From Planctomycetota bacterium (GTDB taxonomy: Bacteria; Planctomycetota; Phycisphaerae; Phycisphaerales; UBA1924): DNA of 10,551 nucleotides. Shown one piece after another: positions 7,082 to 10,551 of the stretch (positions within the stretch are counted from its first letter, which is position 1; each line of letters starts with the position of its first letter). The translations under genes and the position numbers were made by a program. The DNA lies in contig JAEYNG010000432.1 of NCBI GenBank assembly GCA_023412695.1, positions 1 to 10,551 of the forward strand, written 5' to 3'. The notes under the pieces were generated by a model. That model did no database searches, was not told the origin of the DNA, and worked only from the letters and a program-made list of their open reading frames with translations.

Positions 7082-7170
7082 ACCCAGAGGCCGCCCCGAT
7101 CGAAATGACTGCGGCCGCCCGCCCAATCATGCCTGTCGACGAGAACCGGAGACCCAGCCCGTGCCGATGA
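7078..7170 (+). CDS. possible 30-residue coupling ORF
   Basis: A frame of 30 codons plus stop fills the gap between the large membrane protein and the ABC ATPase. Its GTG overlaps the upstream TGA as GTGA (7078-7081), and its own TGA overlaps the ATG at 7167 as ATGA (7167-7170). An internal ATG at 7105 would give 21 residues. The peptide (MNPEAAPIEM..., ending RRPSPCR) has no recognisable feature. In sequence this rich in GC a 31-codon open frame can arise by chance, so only the two overlaps argue for it. It may serve to carry ribosomes across the gap rather than to make a useful peptide. Confidence 0.25.
   Translation: MNPEAAPIEMTAAARPIMPVDENRRPSPCR
7148..7152 (+). promoter_or_regulatory. 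ribosome binding site that favours GTG 7161
   Basis: GGAGA lies 8 nt before the GTG at 7161 and 14 nt before the ATG at 7167. The spacing favours GTG, which adds only two residues (Met-Pro) to the ATPase. Confidence 0.55.
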
Positions 7171-8147
7171 TCGAGACGATCAACCTGACGAAGCGCTATG
7201 GCGACCTCGTGGCGCTCGACTCCCTGAACCTGTCGATCGAGCAGGGGGACTGCTTCGGATTCATCGGCCCCAACGGCGCCGGGAAGACGACCACGATCAA
7301 GATCCTCGCGACGCTGCTGAAACCCTCCAGCGGGCAGGCGATGATCGACGGGCTGACGGTCGGATATCAGAACCGCCAGATCCGGCCGCTGATCGGCTAT
7401 GTGCCGGACTTCATGGGCGCGTACGAGGACATGGTCGTCACCGAGTACCTTGAGTTCTTCGCGTCGTGCTACAACATCCACGGCCAGCAGCGCAAAAAGG
7501 TCGTCGCCGACGTGCTCGACCTGACCGACCTGAACTACAAGGCGACGGCGGAGGTGAACTCGCTGTCCCGCGGCATGCAGCAGCGGCTGTCGATCGCGCG
7601 CGTGCTGCTGCACGACCCGAAGGTGCTGCTGATGGACGAGCCCGCTTCGGGCCTCGACCCGCGGGCGCGCATCGAGATCCGCGAGCTGCTGAAAGAGCTC
7701 AAGCGGATGGGAAAGACGATCATCATCTCGTCCCACATCCTGCCCGAGCTCGGCGAGCTGTGCAACGTCGTCGGGATCATCGAGCGCGGGCAGCTGCTCT
7801 TCTCGGGGTCGGTGCAGCAGGCGATGACCCGGGCCCGGGTGGGCAATGTCGTGCACGTGGCCGTCGCGGACCGCACGGCCGCGGCGGTGAAGGTGCTGCA
7901 AACCATGCCAGGGGTCGCGAAGGTCAACGTGGTCGAGGGTCAGCCCGCGCCCAAGGGGATGAATGGGGCGGGTGCCCACTGGGACGGGCGGGTGATTCAC
8001 CTACATTTCGACGCGGGCTCCAAGACGGACGTGACCGACGTCCCGAACCTCCTCATCAACCAGGGGTTCCGGATCCTGCTGTTCACGGAGGAGGCGGTGA
8101 ACCTCGAGACGGCGTTCATGCGGCTGACCAAGGGGGTTGTGCAATAA
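7161..8147 (+). CDS. ABC-2-type transporter ATP-binding protein
   Basis: The 328-residue product is the cytoplasmic ATPase of an ABC exporter or membrane-remodelling system. Motifs in order: Walker A GPNGAGKT (36-43); Q-loop region IGYVPD (78-83), with Asp where Gln is usual; signature LSRGMQQRL (135-143); Walker B with catalytic Glu VLLMDEP (155-161); D-loop SGLDP; H-loop His192 in SSH. Residues 229-328 match the extra C-terminal domain (DUF4162-like) of CcmA-type ABC-2 ATPases. All catalytic residues are present. The start is GTG 7161 or ATG 7167; GGAGA at 7148-7152 favours the former. No gene for an ordinary six-helix permease is next to it: downstream is a convergent gene and upstream is the large two-helix protein, which may be its partner or may link it to a permease elsewhere. 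The substrate cannot be told. Confidence 0.92.
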   Translation: MPMIETINLTKRYGDLVALDSLNLSIEQGDCFGFIGPNGAGKTTTIKILATLLKPSSGQAMIDGLTVGYQNRQIRPLIGYVPDFMGAYEDMVVTEYLEFFASCYNIHGQQRKKVVADVLDLTDLNYKATAEVNSLSRGMQQRLSIARVLLHDPKVLLMDEPASGLDPRARIEIRELLKELKRMGKTIIISSHILPELGELCNVVGIIERGQLLFSGSVQQAMTRARVGNVVHVAVADRTAAAVKVLQTMPGVAKVNVVEGQPAPKGMNGAGAHWDGRVIHLHFDAGSKTDVTDVPNLLINQGFRILLFTEEAVNLETAFMRLTKGVVQ

Positions 8148-8153
8148 GGTTCG

Positions 8154-8531
8154 TCAGCGTGCGACGAGCAGGGTCGCCCAAATCGCGCCAGCGATCGGCG
8201 AGAAGGCGACGGTCAGCCAGCCACAGACGCAGCCGGCGTTGGCGATGGTGCGGATGGCCAGCGCGTCGGGCGAGTGCGGGTTGTGGCGCGACGCCCGCTC
8301 GGCGAGCAGGATGGCCGGGAACGCGAGTGCGAGGGCGAACGGGCCGAGGACGCTCAATGCCAAGACAACACCCATAATCCCACAAATAAGGGATTGTCGC
8401 GCGCAACTTAGGGCACGCGGCCTCACTTGGCCGGACCAGATGGGGGTGCCGCACTCGGGGCAGGCGTCGTCGACGCAAAGGCTTGTAAGGTCATAACCGC
8501 ACTTCCAGCAGGTCGGACGGGTGGCGGCCAT
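8154..8531 (-). CDS. zinc-ribbon membrane protein
   Basis: The product is 125 residues. A four-cysteine zinc ribbon opens it: Cys8 and Cys11 in CWKCGYDL, Cys24 and Cys27 in CPECGTPI. This CxxCGYDL...CPECG pattern heads many small membrane proteins of Phycisphaerae. Hydrophobic stretches follow at about 46-78 (possibly two helices) and 97-123, with a polar loop between. The ribbon should be cytoplasmic; function is unknown, and there is no sign of an enzyme. Its stop is only 6 nt from the stop of the convergent ABC ATPase gene. The ATG at 8531 has no ribosome site but has TACGCT ending 7 nt upstream, so it is probably translated from a leaderless mRNA. Confidence 0.8.
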   Translation of the reverse strand: MAATRPTCWKCGYDLTSLCVDDACPECGTPIWSGQVRPRALSCARQSLICGIMGVVLALSVLGPFALALAFPAILLAERASRHNPHSPDALAIRTIANAGCVCGWLTVAFSPIAGAIWATLLVAR

Positions 8532-8538
8532 GGCCAGG

Positions 8539-8544
8539 AGCGTA
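8539..8544 (-). promoter_or_regulatory. -10 box of a leaderless promoter for the zinc-ribbon gene
   Basis: Read on the minus strand, TACGCT is followed by 7 nt (cctggcc) and the ATG at 8531. This is one base longer than the spacing at the three plus-strand leaderless starts, within the normal range for start-site choice. No -35 element is evident. Confidence 0.5.
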
Positions 8545-8578
8545 CCGGATCGACCGGTTGCGGGGAGGCGATATCGGA

Positions 8579-8619
8579 CCCGGTGGAATCCCCGAGATTG
8601 ATTCGGGCATGAAACCGGG
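8579..8619. repeat. 41-bp nested dyad between divergent promoters
   Basis: CCCGGT (8579-8584) pairs with ACCGGG (8614-8619), and inside it CCCGA (8591-8595) pairs with TCGGG (8603-8607). The two parts are separated by 6 nt on each side, so the whole element is symmetric about position 8599. It lies 11 bp upstream of the -35 of the rpsB promoter and about 35 bp from the promoter of the minus-strand gene. It is upstream of both inferred transcription starts, so it is more likely a protein-binding site in DNA than an RNA structure. Its TCCCCGAGATT (8589-8599) recurs in the rpsB leader at 8746-8756. Confidence 0.4.
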
Positions 8620-8630
8620 ATGAGCGTTCC

Positions 8631-8659
8631 TTGCCGACCCCATTCCCGGACCCTACTCT
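8631..8659 (+). promoter_or_regulatory. promoter of the rpsB-tsf operon
   Basis: TTGCCG (8631-8636) and TACTCT (8654-8659) are separated by exactly 17 nt, an ideal spacing for a housekeeping sigma factor. Transcription would begin near 8666 and give a leader of about 194 nt before rpsB. It is the only promoter in the window with a clear -35 element. Confidence 0.6.
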
Positions 8660-8665
8660 TTCGGA

Positions 8666-8859
8666 GTCAGGCCGAGTTCGCCGGCCGTGCCGGGGTCCGT
8701 GGAGGTCACGGACGAGGCACCCTAAGTACATCGTCGCGGCGGGATTCCCCGAGATTCCTACCGCATGTGAAGCGCCCTGAAAGGCGGCGCGTCGGATGCG
8801 GGATCCCCTGCGTCTGTCGAGCCTTCGTGCCGCCGGTGTCGCTGAAAGGATCGTGCATC
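8666..8859 (+). promoter_or_regulatory. structured 5' leader of rpsB
   Basis: The leader has no gene but has three hairpins. The first has an inner stem GTCCGTG (8695-8701) with CACGGAC (8707-8713), loop GAGGT, and an outer stem GTGCC (8687-8691) with GGCAC (8716-8720). The second is CGCC (8773-8776) with GGCG (8783-8786), loop CTGAAA. The third pairs GATGCGGG (8795-8802) with CCTGCGTC (8807-8814), including two G-U pairs, loop ATCC. In other bacteria rpsB is under feedback control by free S2 acting on its leader, so an S2 binding site is a reasonable guess; I do not recognise a named RNA family. GAAAGGA (8844-8850), the ribosome site, follows 29 nt after the last hairpin. Confidence 0.45.
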
Positions 8860-9714
8860 ATGTCCACGCAGAACTCACTCGTCCAGGACCTCATCGAGGC
8901 GGGGATCCACTTCGGCCAGCGCGCGTCGAACTGGAACCCGAAGATGGCGCCGTACATCTACGGCAAGCGGAACAACATCCACATCATCGACATCAAGGAG
9001 ACGATCAAGGGTCTCCTGCTGGCGAAGCGCTTCATCGCGAAGACGGTGGCGGACGGCAAGGACGTCTGCTTCGTCGGCACGAAGCGTCAGGCCCGCGCGG
9101 TGATCGAGCAGCGCGTCGCCGACGCGAAGATGCACTTCGTGACCGAGCGGTGGCTCGGCGGCACGCTGACGAACTTCCGCACGATCCGCTCGCGTCTGCG
9201 CCGGCTCGAGGAGCTGGACACGATCGCGAACACGGACAACTTCGCGAGCTACTCCAAGAAGATGGAGAGCCAGCTGAAGCGCGAGCGGGCGAAGATCCAC
9301 CGGAACCTGTCGGGCATCCGCGCGATGGACAAGCTCCCGGGCGCGATCGTCGTCATCGACACGAACCACGAGGTCACGGCGCTTCGCGAGGCGCGGAAGC
9401 TGGGCATCCCGACGATCTGCCTGATCGACACCGACGGCGACCCCGAGATGGCGGACATCCCCATCCCGGGCAACGACGACTCGATGCGCTCGATCGACGT
9501 GGTCGTCCGCGAGCTGTGCATGGCCGTGAGCGACGGCCGCCAGAACCGCGAGCTGGCGCGTGAGTCCTCGCAGCAGGGCCAGGGCGGCGGCGACGGCGGC
9601 CAGAACGGCCCGCGCCGCTCGCGCCGCACCCAGTTCCGCGCGGACGATTCGGCGGTCTCGGGCGAGGCCGAGGCGCCCCGCGGCGCAGAGGCGGTCGGCG
9701 CCAAGCAGGGCTGA
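8860..9714 (+). CDS. rpsB: 30S ribosomal protein S2
   Basis: S2 is an essential protein of the small ribosomal subunit, needed for S1 docking in bacteria that have S1. The 284-residue product carries the family's landmarks: NWNPKMAPYIYG (24-35), NIHIIDI (39-45), CFVGTKRQA (70-78), the ERWLGGTLTNFRTI motif (96-109), KLPGAIVVID (158-167) and PIPGNDD (201-207). The usual HFGH near the N-terminus reads HFGQ. Residues from about 226 form an extra tail rich in Gln, Gly, Arg and then Ala/Glu, roughly 55 residues beyond the conserved core and likely disordered. ATG 8860 has GAAAGGA 9 nt upstream and starts exactly at the family's conserved N-terminus; in-frame sequence further upstream is leader. It is followed by tsf after 129 nt, the common bacterial order. 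Confidence 0.97.
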   Translation: MSTQNSLVQDLIEAGIHFGQRASNWNPKMAPYIYGKRNNIHIIDIKETIKGLLLAKRFIAKTVADGKDVCFVGTKRQARAVIEQRVADAKMHFVTERWLGGTLTNFRTIRSRLRRLEELDTIANTDNFASYSKKMESQLKRERAKIHRNLSGIRAMDKLPGAIVVIDTNHEVTALREARKLGIPTICLIDTDGDPEMADIPIPGNDDSMRSIDVVVRELCMAVSDGRQNRELARESSQQGQGGGDGGQNGPRRSRRTQFRADDSAVSGEAEAPRGAEAVGAKQG

Positions 9715-9746
9715 GCCCGTCCGTCCGCTGACAACGGTTCACTTCC

Positions 9747-9762
9747 TGCGGCGTTTGCCGCA
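9747..9762 (+). terminator. hairpin between rpsB and tsf
   Basis: TGCGGC (9747-9752) and GCCGCA (9757-9762) form a perfect 6-bp stem with the loop GTTT, in the 129-nt gap between the two genes. No U-tract follows. Escherichia coli has a partial terminator in the same gap that lowers tsf relative to rpsB; this hairpin could act likewise or mark an RNA processing site. I saw no second promoter in the gap. Confidence 0.4.
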
Positions 9763-9843
9763 CACGCAACAGACTTTCGCCCGCGCCGGGTTCGGACAAC
9801 TTCCTCACCCGCTCGGGCCGCATATCGCATCGATGAGGACAAC

Positions 9844-10551
9844 ATGAGCACGATCGAGATCAACGCGAAGGACGTGATGAAGCTCCGCAACGAGACGGGG
9901 CTCTCCATGATGGAGTGCAAGAAGGCCCTTGCCGAGGTCGGCGGCGACTTCGAAAAGGCCAAGGACCTCCTGCGCAAGAACATGAAGGGCAAGATGGACG
10001 CGAAGACCGACCGCGCCGCGGGCGAGGGCCGGATCGCGATCTCCGTCAACGAGGCCTCGGGCGTCGCGGCGATCGTCGAGGTCCGCGCCGAGACGGATTT
10101 CACGGCCAAGAACGACCAGTTCATCACGGCGGTGCAGAAGATCGCCGACGCCGCGATCAACCAGCACACCGGCTCGATCGCCGTCTTCCCCGACGCGCAG
10201 AAGCTCATCGACGACCTGCGGATCTCGACGGGCGAGAACGTTTCGTTCTCGCGCGGGCACAAGCTCGGCGGCGCGACGGGCACCACGGCCTACGGCAAGT
10301 ACGTCCACCACGACGGCAAGACCGGCGTGCTGATCCAGGCCGAGGGCTCGATCGGCGAGGACACGCTCCGCGACATCTGCATGCACATCACCGCGACGCC
10401 GAACAAGCCGTTGGGCGTGACCGCCAAGGACATCCCGGCGGACGTCGTCGAGCGCGAGCGGAAGTTCCGCATCGAGCAGGCGATGGAGTCGGGCAAGCCC
10501 AAGGAGATCGCCGAGAAGATGGTCGAGGGCGGCATGCGGAAGTTCTACGAG
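9844..10551 (+). CDS. tsf: elongation factor Ts, cut by the window edge
   Basis: EF-Ts is the nucleotide exchange factor that releases GDP from EF-Tu. The first 236 residues are present and the frame is open to the last base. Landmarks: the N-terminal UBA-like domain with KLRNETGLSMMECKKAL (13-29), then ETDFTAKND (83-91), which contains the Asp-Phe pair (85-86) that contacts the EF-Tu G domain, then the core subdomains and the helical segment EIAEKMVEGGMRKFYE (221-236). EF-Ts is usually 280-300 residues, so roughly 45-60 are missing beyond the edge. ATG 9844 has GAGGA (9835-9839) 4 nt upstream, a slightly short but usable spacing. Cotranscription with rpsB is expected from the shared promoter upstream of 8860. 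Confidence 0.97.
   Translation, partial: MSTIEINAKDVMKLRNETGLSMMECKKALAEVGGDFEKAKDLLRKNMKGKMDAKTDRAAGEGRIAISVNEASGVAAIVEVRAETDFTAKNDQFITAVQKIADAAINQHTGSIAVFPDAQKLIDDLRISTGENVSFSRGHKLGGATGTTAYGKYVHHDGKTGVLIQAEGSIGEDTLRDICMHITATPNKPLGVTAKDIPADVVERERKFRIEQAMESGKPKEIAEKMVEGGMRKFYE

Noticed and set aside
7407..7409. Asp in place of the Q-loop Gln in the ABC ATPase (VPD).
   Set aside because: IGYxPD is common in one branch of ABC-2 ATPases, and all other catalytic motifs are intact.
8151..8167. Inverted repeat TCGTC/GACGA at the convergent ends of the ABC ATPase and zinc-ribbon genes, as a possible terminator.
   Set aside because: Only 5 bp with a 7-nt loop and no U-tract; too weak to call.
8620..8859. 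In-frame extension of rpsB by 80 codons.
   Set aside because: S2 proteins begin at the residues encoded from 8860, a good ribosome site precedes that ATG, and the extension runs through the promoter and hairpins.

Overview
The window is 10.5 kb of GC-rich chromosome that looks like a member of the Planctomycetota, probably class Phycisphaerae. The pointers are a DUF2752 protein with a CPTCGMTTAF motif, a small zinc-ribbon protein with the CxxCGYDL...CPECG pattern common in that class, two lipoproteins of no familiar family, and the ribosomal protein S2 and EF-Ts sequences. The assignment comes from recognising proteins and has not been tested phylogenetically.

Layout, left to right. (1) 47-490: a small DUF2752 membrane protein. 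(2) 595-1972: two adjacent lipoprotein genes that look like diverged copies of one another. (3) 2009-4188: a two-gene histidine-degradation operon, hutG (formimidoylglutamase) and hutI (imidazolonepropionase), overlapping by 4 nt; together they would turn imidazolonepropionate into glutamate and formamide. hutH and hutU are not here. (4) 4190-4435, minus strand: a small protein with one membrane segment and a probable coiled coil, convergent with hutI. (5) 4487-8147: an 864-residue secreted/membrane protein with a GATase-like fold, then an ABC-2-type ATPase, with no ordinary permease gene between or beside them. (6) 8154-8531, minus strand: the zinc-ribbon membrane protein, convergent with the ATPase. 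(7) 8532-8859: a non-coding stretch with the rpsB promoter and a leader rich in hairpins. (8) 8860-10551: rpsB and tsf; tsf runs off the right edge.

Regulation is the most informative part. Four starts (47, 2009, 4487 and 8531 on the minus strand) lack a Shine-Dalgarno sequence and instead have a TAnnnT box ending 6 or 7 nt before the start codon, the arrangement expected of leaderless mRNAs. rpsB, tsf and the ABC ATPase have purine-rich ribosome sites instead. Other points of note are a hairpin whose loop holds the stop codons of both hutI and its convergent neighbour, an Asp-to-Asn change at the metal/catalytic position of HutI, a possible 30-codon coupling ORF before the ABC gene, and a 41-bp symmetric dyad upstream of the rpsB promoter. 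I found no CRISPR array, tRNA, rRNA, insertion sequence or clear defence system.
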